DNA from: Ignavibacteriales bacterium
GTDB taxonomy: Bacteria; Bacteroidota; Ignavibacteria; Ignavibacteriales; Melioribacteraceae
DNA: 13,420 nt
Direction: 5' to 3'
Assembly (NCBI GenBank): GCA_007280825.1
Contig: QYQI01000005.1
Coordinates: 1-13,420 of the forward strand
Under the pieces are notes generated by a model. It was not told where the DNA came from. It saw only the letters and a program-made list of their open reading frames with translations, and made no database searches. Below are positions 8,800-13,420 of this stretch, one piece after another (position 1 is the first letter of the stretch; each line of letters begins with the position of its first letter). The translations under genes and the position numbers were made by a program.

Positions 8800-8868
8800 G
8801 CAACAAATGACGATGACTGAAAAGTGACCAACTACACCTACTACATCCTAATAAGCCGTCTACACAGA
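8800..8868 (-). repeat. TA-island repeat block, copy i (degraded)
   Basis: This is a degraded copy of the block found at 8973-9048, 9769-9874 and 10018-10151. Shared pieces, in order, are GCAAC at 8800-8804, TGAAAAG then GTGACC at 8818-8829 (compare copy iv 10027-10052), TACATCCTAATAAG at 8842-8855 (13 of 14 with copy iv 10081-10094) and GCCGTCTACACAGA at 8855-8868 (13 of 14 with copy ii 9035-9048). Only one GTGACC remains here. It lies outside the tRNA-end/terminator unit, so it may be the outer edge left by an insertion. Confidence 0.5.
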
Positions 8869-8873
8869 CTCCT

Positions 8874-8914
8874 AAAAAATAAAAAAGGCTTAAAACGATT
8901 TGTTCTAAGCCTTT
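8874..8914 (-). terminator. Rho-independent terminator after the PIN/RHH operon
   Basis: On the minus strand a perfect 9-bp stem AAAGGCTTA/TAAGCCTTT (8906-8914 with 8884-8892) and a 13-nt loop are followed directly by a T-rich run (8886 down to 8874, only one base in it not T). It directly follows the tRNA 3'-end fragment and would end transcription of the toxin-antitoxin pair. Confidence 0.8.
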
Positions 8915-8943
8915 GGCGGAGAGTCAGGGATTCTCTTCCTCGG
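8914..8943 (-). pseudogene. tRNA-Ser-like 3'-end fragment, copy A (attachment-site-like)
   Basis: Read on the minus strand, positions 8933-8914 give GAATCCCTGACTCTCCGCCA: the end of the T loop, the 3' T-stem strand, a seven-base acceptor strand ACTCTCC, the discriminator G and an encoded CCA. A GGAGAGT/ACTCTCC acceptor is typical of tRNA-Ser. The T-loop 5' side is altered (GAGGAAGA in place of GGGGTTC) and there is no tRNA body upstream, so this is a fragment and not a gene. Eighteen bases (8916-8933) are identical to 9961-9978. Such 3' tRNA pieces are the usual crossover targets of tyrosine integrases. Confidence 0.72.
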
Positions 8944-8972
8944 AGAAAATGTTGAAAATTCAGCCTATAAAC

Positions 8973-9048
8973 GCAACTTTTCAGAATGTTGTGACCATTT
9001 TGTGACCGACTCATTTAGAAATACAGCCAACGACGCCGTCTTCACAGA
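8973..9048 (-). repeat. TA-island repeat block, copy ii
   Basis: It contains GCAACTTTT at 8973-8981, TGTGACCATTTTGTGACCGA at 8990-9009 (20 of 20 with 10035-10054) and GCCGTCTTCACAGA at 9035-9048. The stretch 8916-9009 and the stretch 9961-10054 are both exactly 94 nt and align without gaps at 69 of 94 positions. On the minus strand, in the same frame as the upstream antitoxin and after its stop, a 28-codon open stretch ends VTKWSQHSEKLRL followed by a stop. Copy iv has VTKWSQLFKKLHI followed by a stop at the same place. That may be the tail of a lost integrase gene, or only nucleotide conservation. Confidence 0.75.
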
Positions 9049-9051
9049 ACT

Positions 9052-9285
9052 TTATTGATCAAGTTCATTAGGGGTACTATTTTTTACTTTCGAAAGCGCT
9101 TTTCTGAACTTCGCTTTATTTGCTCTGACAGCTCTCGAATGAATATACTCTTCGGTTGTAATAGCTGATATTTTTTCAGCCAAGGCCGAGGAGACTAATT
9201 GATTAATTGAAGTATTTTCTTTTTTCGCTAAGTCTCTCGCTTTTCTATGTAAAGATTCCGGTAACCTCAAACTAATTGAACTCAT
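9052..9285 (-). CDS. Ribbon-helix-helix antitoxin (CopG/HicB-like), partner of PIN toxin
   Basis: 77 residues. The N-terminal 45 residues form a ribbon-helix-helix DNA-binding fold: a SSISLRLPESLHRKARDLA strand and helix, then the NTSINQLVSSALAEKI helix. The basic and polar tail (about 46-77) would wrap the toxin. It should neutralise the PIN RNase encoded just before it and repress the operon by binding the palindrome at 9713-9732. Its ATG overlaps the toxin's stop by four bases (ATGA), and a strong Shine-Dalgarno AGGAGA sits about six bases upstream, inside the toxin's end, so translation is coupled. The toxin-first order is opposite to classical VapBC but occurs in PIN/RHH pairs of this type. 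Confidence 0.85.
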   Translation of the reverse strand: MSSISLRLPESLHRKARDLAKKENTSINQLVSSALAEKISAITTEEYIHSRAVRANKAKFRKALSKVKNSTPNELDQ

Positions 9286-9710
9286 TTTATATCTCCTATT
9301 ATTCTAAAAAACTCTTTTGGTGTTAACGCATTTATTCCAAATCTATCTATTCCTTCAAAATCATTTTTATTAAACGTAATTATATTATCACTTTCTGATT
9401 CTACGGCTAATTCGAGAATCATATCATCTTTCGGATCCTTTAAATAAGGTCGCCATAGATAGTATATTTCCCTTTTCTTACCTATGTAACATATATAATC
9501 TAAAATAGCTTCAATATCACTATGGTCTAATCCTATTTTGGATTTTTCCCTTTTGATAGCATCTTCATATTCCAAAATCAGCGGGACAGAAATACTCATA
9601 TGAAATCTCACATCATCAATAATGGAAAGTAGTTTAAATGAATATCCATTTCTTGATTTCAGCGCTGATACAATTACATTCGTATCAATAACAATTTTAT
9701 ACGTTTTCAT
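9282..9710 (-). CDS. PIN-domain toxin (VapC-like, PIN_3 type)
   Basis: 142 residues covering one PIN domain, a Mg/Mn-dependent RNase fold used by toxins that cleave tRNA, rRNA or mRNA. Visible acidic positions are Asp9 in VIDTNVIVSAL, Glu47 in VPLILEYED, Asp95/96 in the KDPKDDMILELAVES segment and Asp108 before NIITFNKNDF, so the active site looks intact. DPKDDMILELA and ITFNKNDF match the family annotated as putative TA toxin component, PIN family. The ATG at 9710 is six bases after a consensus -10 box, so the transcript should begin at or next to the start codon. No Shine-Dalgarno is present or needed. It is cotranscribed with the RHH antitoxin through a four-base overlap. The target RNA cannot be told from sequence. 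Confidence 0.88.
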   Translation of the reverse strand: MKTYKIVIDTNVIVSALKSRNGYSFKLLSIIDDVRFHMSISVPLILEYEDAIKREKSKIGLDHSDIEAILDYICYIGKKREIYYLWRPYLKDPKDDMILELAVESESDNIITFNKNDFEGIDRFGINALTPKEFFRIIGDIK

Positions 9711-9712
9711 GA

Positions 9713-9745
9713 TGGTATTATATACAATACCACAATTATTGTCAA
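9713..9745 (-). promoter_or_regulatory. Consensus sigma70 promoter with overlapping palindromic operator (PIN/RHH operon)
   Basis: On the minus strand there is a perfect TTGACA (9745-9740), a 17-base spacer and a perfect TATAAT (9722-9717). Six bases separate the -10 from the toxin ATG, which predicts a leaderless mRNA. A palindrome TGGTATT-N6-AATACCA with perfect 7-bp arms spans 9713-9732 and covers the -10, the natural place for autorepression by the RHH antitoxin. Confidence 0.85.
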
Positions 9746-9768
9746 ATATATTTTTTGCTTAGCTGTTA

Positions 9769-9874
9769 AGAATGTTGTGATCAAATTGTGACTAAGGTTT
9801 TATTTTCCTAAATATATAATAGTTCCCTAGCCGTATTAAAATTTCTTTTTTCAGAGACGGATGGAATTTTGAAT
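9769..9874 (-). repeat. TA-island repeat block, copy iii (upstream of PIN/RHH operon)
   Basis: AGAATGTTGTGATCAAATTGTGAC at 9769-9792 matches copy ii 8983-9006 at 21 of 24 positions. Copies ii and iii thus form direct repeats on both sides of the PIN/RHH pair. Further right it resembles copy iv: TTTTATTTT after the GTGAC repeat, then CCTA with GCCGT, and GATGGAATTTTGAAT at 9860-9874 against GATGGAGTTTTGGAT at 10137-10151 (13 of 15). The VTKWSQ reading frame is broken here by a stop, unlike copies ii and iv. No tRNA fragment sits directly beside it. Confidence 0.65.
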
Positions 9875-9901
9875 ATGAACACTAGTGGAGTCGGAGTTAT
9901 T

Positions 9902-9949
9902 AAAAACAAAAACCTCGAAAACAGTATTCATTTACTATAATCGAGGTTT
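9902..9949 (-). terminator. Rho-independent terminator downstream of hipBST
   Basis: On the minus strand a perfect 9-bp stem AAACCTCGA/TCGAGGTTT (9949-9941 with 9918-9910) with a 22-nt loop is followed by TTTGTTTTTA. It lies about 230 bp after the hipT stop and directly after tRNA 3'-end fragment B, the same relative place as the terminator at 8874-8914. The stem sequences differ, so the two were not simply duplicated together. Confidence 0.75.
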
Positions 9950-9960
9950 AATATTTTGTT

Positions 9961-9987
9961 GCGGAGAGTCAGGGATTCGAACCCCGG
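9961..9987 (-). pseudogene. tRNA-Ser-like 3'-end fragment, copy B (attachment-site-like)
   Basis: Read on the minus strand: a complete T arm (CGGGG, loop TTCGAAT, CCCTG with one wobble pair), the acceptor strand ACTCTCC and discriminator G, then CAA in place of CCA. No D arm, anticodon arm or 5' acceptor strand precedes it within 100 bp, so it cannot be a working tRNA. It keeps the intact T arm that copy A has lost. This looks like an att site copied from the 3' end of a tRNA-Ser gene located outside the window. Confidence 0.78.
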
Positions 9988-10017
9988 AACAAAATGCTGT
10001 GTTATTAACTTAAATAT

Positions 10018-10151
10018 GCAACTTTTTGAAAAGCTGTGACCATTTTGTGACCGAGATTTTATTTTTCTTATCTATATCTATACATCCTAATCAGTAATAG
10101 AATTTCAAATAGTCATAAATATTTTTTTTATATAAAGATGGAGTTTTGGAT
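10018..10151 (-). repeat. TA-island repeat block, copy iv (downstream of hipT)
   Basis: It contains GCAACTTTT (10018-10026), TGTGACCATTTTGTGACCGA (10035-10054, identical to copy ii), TACATCCTAATCAG (10081-10094, as copy i) and GATGGAGTTTTGGAT (10137-10151, as copy iii). Together with fragment B it forms the second 94-nt composite. The two GTGACC units, 11 bp apart, could be integrase arm-type sites or part of a decayed gene end. Confidence 0.72.
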
Positions 10152-10181
10152 AATTACATGGTTTATTTATTTAGTTAATTA

Positions 10182-11174
10182 TCACTTCTCTGCATCGAAC
10201 GAATACTCTAGTCTTTTCAAACGTCTCAGAACAGAATCAAAATATTTTTCTTTTAATTCATCAGGAAGAAATGATTTTTTTATGAGAATATCTATACTCT
10301 TCTCTTTGTTCAAAAACTTTCCGTAGATCTTTTCTATTCTAGTTTTACTAATTCCTATTTTAATACCAAATTCATAAAAATCATCTTTGGCATATTTAGT
10401 CCCATATTTAAAAGATTCTGTCATAAAGTCATCCTTAAATAATTCCAGTGCAGTGTCACCTTCATTAGGAATATGTATAGATGTATTTAAAAGATCGTAC
10501 GCCGGCGTTAATATATAATCACCAAACTCAATATTTCTAAAAACAGAAAAGTTTTTCAAATGAGCATCACCATTGCTTACTAAATAATTAAAGATAACTA
10601 ATGAGTAGAATCTTTCTATTTCTATTGGATAAGCATTAACATACTTTTTCATTAGCTCGGCAATCCCTTCATACGAGAAATCATACTTGTAATTTTTTCC
10701 AGAATTGTCTTCTGTCTTACCAGCTACTTGTGCAAAGTCTTCTTGCAATAATTTAGTTCCATCAGGTAATACATCAAACCGTTTTACTATGTAAGCCGGT
10801 TTTTTATCCTCAAATTGCATAAATGCATTTGGAGGTATATTGATTTCAAATAGCTGACTTGCTAGTTGCATTGTTAAATGTTCATTTGCAGGTATTGCTT
10901 CTAAATAATTAAGCGTACCAATTGGAGTTGGTTTTAATATATACTCACCACCTATGTCTGTTAATACTAATTTTAATTTCTCAAGTTTTATCGAGTGTTT
11001 AATTTGAATCCCGGATATTGATAACCGCTCACTCTGGCTTAATCGCACTGCATTAAACTCGGGTTGGGAAAAAGGAAGAATATGGCTTACTTTTTTCCCG
11101 TTGAATAATTTTTTAAGACATGGATTGCAGAAAGTTTCGTATCCTTCTTTTAAACAGCTTGGACATACGTTCAT
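10182..11174 (-). CDS. hipT: HipT-like serine/threonine kinase toxin (HipA core kinase)
   Basis: 330 residues. It corresponds to HipA without its N-terminal subdomain, which is a separate gene just upstream. An N-terminal CPSC...CNPC pair (Cys4, 7, 16, 19) suggests a small zinc-binding knuckle, seen also in Bacteroidota homologues. The Gly-rich loop region has SIS at 52-54 followed by GIQIKHS; in E. coli O127 HipT the SIS serines are autophosphorylation sites. Other kinase features are the ATP-binding Lys81 (YILKP), VKRFD at 130-134, the catalytic loop NGDAHLKN at 201-208 (Asp203, Asn208) and metal-binding Asp227 in PAYDLL, so it should be active. Known HipA/HipT kinases phosphorylate aminoacyl-tRNA synthetases (GltX for HipA, TrpS for HipT); the target here is unknown. 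A good Shine-Dalgarno (AGAGGTGAT) lies about eight bases before the ATG, and the gap to hipS is two bases. Confidence 0.9.
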   Translation of the reverse strand: MNVCPSCLKEGYETFCNPCLKKLFNGKKVSHILPFSQPEFNAVRLSQSERLSISGIQIKHSIKLEKLKLVLTDIGGEYILKPTPIGTLNYLEAIPANEHLTMQLASQLFEINIPPNAFMQFEDKKPAYIVKRFDVLPDGTKLLQEDFAQVAGKTEDNSGKNYKYDFSYEGIAELMKKYVNAYPIEIERFYSLVIFNYLVSNGDAHLKNFSVFRNIEFGDYILTPAYDLLNTSIHIPNEGDTALELFKDDFMTESFKYGTKYAKDDFYEFGIKIGISKTRIEKIYGKFLNKEKSIDILIKKSFLPDELKEKYFDSVLRRLKRLEYSFDAEK

Positions 11175-11176
11175 TG

Positions 11177-11497
11177 TTAAATCACCTCTTTTACGGAAAT
11201 TGCCCCAATCGTATTACTTGCGGTTTTTATGAGTCTTGTAAAATGGTCATTCTCATCAATCTTTAGTTTCCTACACTGTAAATATTTTTGATCACCTTCA
11301 GCTAATAACCCAAAGAAAAATGGAAATAAAATCTTCGACCGGTGTTCTAATTCAGTTTTAGGTAATGACAGACTAATAGATGGCTTTGTTCCATCGTTAA
11401 AATATTTTTCATCATATTGAAATATATATTCTTGATTTGTGTAAATTAAATACCCAGCTAACTCATTGTTATAATATATTTCTGCTTGTTTTTTCAT
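11177..11497 (-). CDS. hipS: HipS-like antitoxin (separate HipA N-terminal subdomain)
   Basis: 106 residues matching the HipA N-terminal subdomain (Couple_hipA): YYNNELAGYLIY at the start, ISLSLPKTE in the middle, the hallmark LFPFFFGLLAEG at about 57-68, then NDHFTRLIKTASNTIGAISV. In HipBST systems this piece is its own gene and, in the E. coli O127 system, HipS rather than HipB neutralises the kinase. Its ATG overlaps the hipB stop by one base (TAATG) and its stop is two bases before hipT, so all three are translated from one message in tight coupling. Its length agrees with known HipS proteins (about 100 residues), so this is a normal split system and not a frameshifted hipA. Confidence 0.88.
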   Translation of the reverse strand: MKKQAEIYYNNELAGYLIYTNQEYIFQYDEKYFNDGTKPSISLSLPKTELEHRSKILFPFFFGLLAEGDQKYLQCRKLKIDENDHFTRLIKTASNTIGAISVKEVI

Positions 11498-11700
11498 TAG
11501 CTCTTAGCTTTGATTTCGATCTGTAGTCCTAAGACATTCAGAATTTTTTCTAGATTTCCTATGCTCGGGTTTCCTTTTCCATTCTCTATATCAATTAAAT
11601 AACGTAATCCAACTTTAGCAATCTCTGCTAAATCTGCCTGTTTAATATTGAGAAGTTCCCTTCTTTGCTTTAATATCTTACCGAGATCTTGTTTATTCAT
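11497..11700 (-). CDS. hipB: HipB-like XRE-family helix-turn-helix regulator
   Basis: 67 residues, nearly all one XRE/Cro helix-turn-helix: LGKILKQRRELLNIKQADLA, then IAKVGLRYLIDIENGKGNP and SIGNLEKILNVLGLQIEI. It is the first gene of the hipBST operon. It should bind the repeated palindromes upstream (11722-11737, 11822-11837, 11881-11900) and autorepress, with HipS/HipT as co-regulators. No Shine-Dalgarno is visible before the ATG, unlike hipT. Confidence 0.9.
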   Translation of the reverse strand: MNKQDLGKILKQRRELLNIKQADLAEIAKVGLRYLIDIENGKGNPSIGNLEKILNVLGLQIEIKAKS

Positions 11701-11721
11701 CGTCTAGTTTTAATTGGTTAA

Positions 11722-11737
11722 GTGCAGTATAACGCAT
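11722..11737 (-). promoter_or_regulatory. HipB operator candidate 1 (promoter-proximal)
   Basis: GTGCAGTATAACGCAT is an imperfect palindrome sharing the GTGYAKTATAAYGC core with two further copies upstream. It lies 22 bp before the hipB ATG, at or just after the predicted transcription start, so binding would block initiation. Confidence 0.65.
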
Positions 11738-11746
11738 ATATATACA

Positions 11747-11775
11747 AAAATATAGTTGAAAGATTAAATTGTCAA
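11747..11775 (-). promoter_or_regulatory. Candidate hipBST promoter
   Basis: On the minus strand a perfect TTGACA (11775-11770) is followed by a 17-base spacer and TATTTT (11752-11747); TATATT at 15 bases is the alternative. Transcription would start near 11740, giving a leader of about 40 bases that runs through operator 1. Confidence 0.6.
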
Positions 11776-11821
11776 GCATAATATGCAATATATTACATTA
11801 TATGTTATATTACTATTGAAT

Positions 11822-11837
11822 GTGCAGTATAATGCTC
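11822..11837 (-). promoter_or_regulatory. HipB operator candidate 2
   Basis: GTGCAGTATAATGCTC is 13 of 16 identical to operator 1 and sits 100 bp upstream of it, beyond the -35 box. The first 12 bases match operator 1 except for the C/T change late in the core. Confidence 0.6.
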
Positions 11838-11880
11838 TTTTATACCATAAAAAACAAAATAATGACAGCTATTTACTAAT

Positions 11881-11900
11881 ATGTGTATTATAATGCACAT
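11881..11900 (-). promoter_or_regulatory. HipB operator candidate 3 (near-perfect 20-bp palindrome)
   Basis: ATGTGTATTATAATGCACAT is a 20-bp palindrome with one mismatched pair. It is the most symmetric of the three and shares the TATAATGC core. It lies 180 bp before hipB and 61 bp from operator 2, so it may support looping or be the high-affinity site. Confidence 0.62.
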
Positions 11901-12072
11901 TTAAAAATTAATAATCGATTAATTCAACTTTAAAAAAAACTACTACATAATATCTTGAGTTTTTATAGCAAAGAATTTGTGGCTATTCTTTATTCCATCC
12001 GCATTATAAATAACGATTGGGGCCTGAAATCGCTATTTTCACACTTCTCAAAATAACACGTCAAAACCTATC

Positions 12073-13074
12073 ATGCTTAAATTTTTGATTAATTTCTTCA
12101 GAGCCAGAACCCAATTACAGTTTGAAATCGTTTTTCTAAAGAAACAACTCGAAATATTGAATCGATCAAATAAGAAACTTCAAATACTGAATCGTGATCG
12201 GTTATTCTTTACCGTTATGAAAAGGATCTTCGGTAATTGGAAAGAAAGTCTGGTTATAATCAAACCAGAAACAGTAATAAATTGGCATCGAAAAGGTTTC
12301 AAATTATACTGGGGTTGGAAGAGCCGACATACTCGAGGAAGACCGAAAATCTCAAAAGAGCAAATCGATCTTATTAAGCAAATGGCTAAAGATAATCCTC
12401 TCTGGGGCATTCCACGTATTCACGGTGAGATCATGAAACTCGGGTTCGATATTTCTGAATCAACTGTTATGAGATATGTTACGAAAAAGAACGGCAGAAC
12501 ATCTGGTCAACGATGGAAAATATTTCTTAAGAATCATTCGGCTGAAATTGTTTCAATAGATTTTCTAACTGTGCCAACTTACAATTTTAAGCTAATGTAT
12601 GTCCTCATTTTTCTTTCACACGAGAGAAGAAGAATCATTCACTTTAACGTTAGTTCTCATCCAACTTCTGAATGGTCAACTCAGCAACTAAAGAATGCTC
12701 TATACGATTCAGATAGTCCTAAATTCCTCATTCGTGACCGTGATACTAAATTCGGTAGTTTATTTTCACAGACCGTTTCTGATTGCGGCATCCGAGAAAT
12801 TGTAACTGCTTATAGATCTCCTTGGCAGAACGGATACTGCGAGAGAGTGATCGGAAGTATTAGGAGAGAATTTCTTGATCATGTAATCGTTATAAATGAA
12901 AATCATTTGCGAAAGCTTCTGAAGGAATATTTTCATTACTATAATTATCAGCGAACTCATCTTGGACTTGAAAAAGATTCACCAGAGTCTCGGCCGGTTC
13001 AAGTCATTGGTAAAATAGAAAAGATGGCTGTCGCCAACGGATTGCATAATTACTACTACCGGAAAGCTGCTTAA
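12073..13074 (+). CDS. DDE transposase, rve/integrase-core family (IS481/IS3-related)
   Basis: 333 residues, full length for the group annotated as integrase core domain-containing protein. An N-terminal helical and helix-turn-helix part (about 1-130) contains KPETVINWHRKGFKLYWGWK, RGRPKISKEQ and NPLWGIPRIHGEIMKLG. The catalytic core follows: first Asp163 (SIDFLTVP), LSHERRRIIHFNV, second Asp in LIRDRDTKFG (222/224), then SPWQNGYCERVIGSIRREFLDH with Glu257. The C-terminal tail GLHNYYYRKAA matches the family's usual ending. It appears intact and is the only plus-strand gene of the window. I could not find terminal inverted repeats or a target duplication; a 7-bp stem at 11970-11991 (AAAGAAT/ATTCTTT) is the only structure in the left flank, so element ends are undefined. 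Confidence 0.88.
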   Translation: MLKFLINFFRARTQLQFEIVFLKKQLEILNRSNKKLQILNRDRLFFTVMKRIFGNWKESLVIIKPETVINWHRKGFKLYWGWKSRHTRGRPKISKEQIDLIKQMAKDNPLWGIPRIHGEIMKLGFDISESTVMRYVTKKNGRTSGQRWKIFLKNHSAEIVSIDFLTVPTYNFKLMYVLIFLSHERRRIIHFNVSSHPTSEWSTQQLKNALYDSDSPKFLIRDRDTKFGSLFSQTVSDCGIREIVTAYRSPWQNGYCERVIGSIRREFLDHVIVINENHLRKLLKEYFHYYNYQRTHLGLEKDSPESRPVQVIGKIEKMAVANGLHNYYYRKAA

Positions 13075-13226
13075 ATAATTCTCAGAATTTTTCCCTCTGA
13101 TAAAGTCTTTAGTGATCGATGCATCTTTATATCTGGTTTCAGAAAAATCCCATCTATCATAGTAATTCTGGTATAAAGTTCTGTCTCTACTGTCTGAATT
13201 TTACGATCTACCTTCCGAAATTCAAT
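13071..13226 (-). pseudogene. Possible gene-end remnant next to the transposase
   Basis: On the minus strand a 51-codon stretch is open from just after a TGA (13229-13227) to a TAA at 13073-13071. It reads FRKVDRKIQTVETELYTRIT, later IFLKPDIKMHRSLKT and ending GKILRII. There is no start codon until a Met about 22 codons in. A second minus frame is also open from 13200 into the transposase gene, so coding status is ambiguous. I do not recognise the product. It could be the tail of a gene cut by insertion, or chance. Confidence 0.2.
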
Positions 13227-13266
13227 TCATACTTCAATTTATATTATCATTATTAGCTTCGTTTTG

Positions 13267-13365
13267 AATAATGAATATGGACAAGCGATAGAAAGGAATG
13301 GTAGACAAACAAATATTATGTTGCTTAAATTAATTGAACAAGAGAAAGAAAAAAATAAATCGTGA
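13267..13365 (+). pseudogene. Possible short coding remnant, unknown product
   Basis: A plus-strand stretch reads NNEYGQAIERNGRQTNIMLL and ends IEQEKEKNKS followed by TGA. It has helical, charged, protein-like composition but no start codon upstream in frame, where the frame extends back to about 13198. It could be the C-terminal end of a gene whose body was lost. I do not recognise it. Confidence 0.2.
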
Positions 13366-13375
13366 AGATGAATTC

Positions 13376-13420
13376 TTAACATGCAATAATTTCTAACAAT
13401 TCTCTTCTTGTATTTCCACC
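13376..13420 (-). CDS. Possible C-terminal end of a gene cut by the window edge
   Basis: From the right edge, the minus strand reads GGNTRRELLEIIAC followed by a TAA at 13378-13376. It is only 14 codons, so this is a weak call based on protein-like composition. If real, the gene lies beyond the window and converges on the plus-strand remnant ending at 13365. Confidence 0.25.
   Translation of the reverse strand, partial: GGNTRRELLEIIAC

Noticed and set aside
9961..10060. A complete tRNA-Ser gene on the minus strand
   Set aside because: Only the T arm and 3' acceptor strand are present; no 5' acceptor strand, D arm or anticodon arm lies within the preceding 100 bp.
8880..10060. Classical integron attC sites
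   Set aside because: I see no GTTRRRY/RYYYAAC core pair or attC-like imperfect hairpin at the junctions and no IntI; the shared part is tRNA-derived.
8800..10151. CRISPR array
   Set aside because: The repeats are few, long, diverged and unevenly spaced, with genes between them; no cas genes are present.
10182..11497. A single hipA gene broken by a frameshift
   Set aside because: Both parts have their own starts; there is a TAATG overlap with hipB and a Shine-Dalgarno before the kinase, and lengths match known HipS and HipT, so the split is natural.

Overview
The window is AT-rich bacterial DNA with tightly packed genes on one side and an accessory island on the other. The carboxypeptidase-regulatory/TonB receptor, the PorV/PorQ-type barrel, the secreted protein with a T9SS-like C-terminal region, and the weak or absent Shine-Dalgarno sites in the first operon all point to the Bacteroidota/Ignavibacteriota/Calditrichota (FCB) group. 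An Ignavibacteria-like member is my best guess, but nothing here fixes the taxonomy. The first 54 bases are not genomic: they match a degraded Nextera/Tn5 sequencing adapter, so position 1 is an artificial contig end.

Positions 55-8205 hold a five-gene minus-strand operon, in transcription order: a LacI-family regulator, a TonB-dependent receptor, a secreted FnIII/sorting-domain protein, a PorV/PorQ-type outer-membrane barrel, and a ribokinase-like PfkB sugar kinase. Two LacI-type operators with a central CG lie just upstream of the regulator. The simplest reading is sugar-responsive control of an outer-membrane capture and uptake system feeding a sugar kinase. No SusD and no inner-membrane transporter are visible.

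Positions 8206-8800 contain no gene. From about 8800 to 11900 there is a toxin-antitoxin island, also on the minus strand. It holds a PIN toxin/RHH antitoxin pair in toxin-first order and a three-gene HipB-HipS-HipT operon. Each pair or triplet is followed by the same composite element: a GTGACC repeat block, a fragment of the 3' end of a tRNA (tRNA-Ser-like), and a rho-independent terminator. Two complete copies of the repeat-plus-tRNA part are exactly 94 nt long and about 73% identical by hand alignment, and two further degraded copies of the repeat block are visible. This looks like repeated site-specific insertion at a tRNA-derived attachment site that left a small array of TA cassettes, but no integrase gene is present. 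The TA operons have near-consensus sigma70 promoters overlapped by palindromic operators, and the PIN/RHH transcript is predicted to be leaderless.

Positions 12073-13074 encode an intact-looking DDE (rve-type) transposase on the plus strand. The last ~345 bases after it contain only short open stretches that may be remnants of interrupted genes, plus a possible gene end cut by the right edge.
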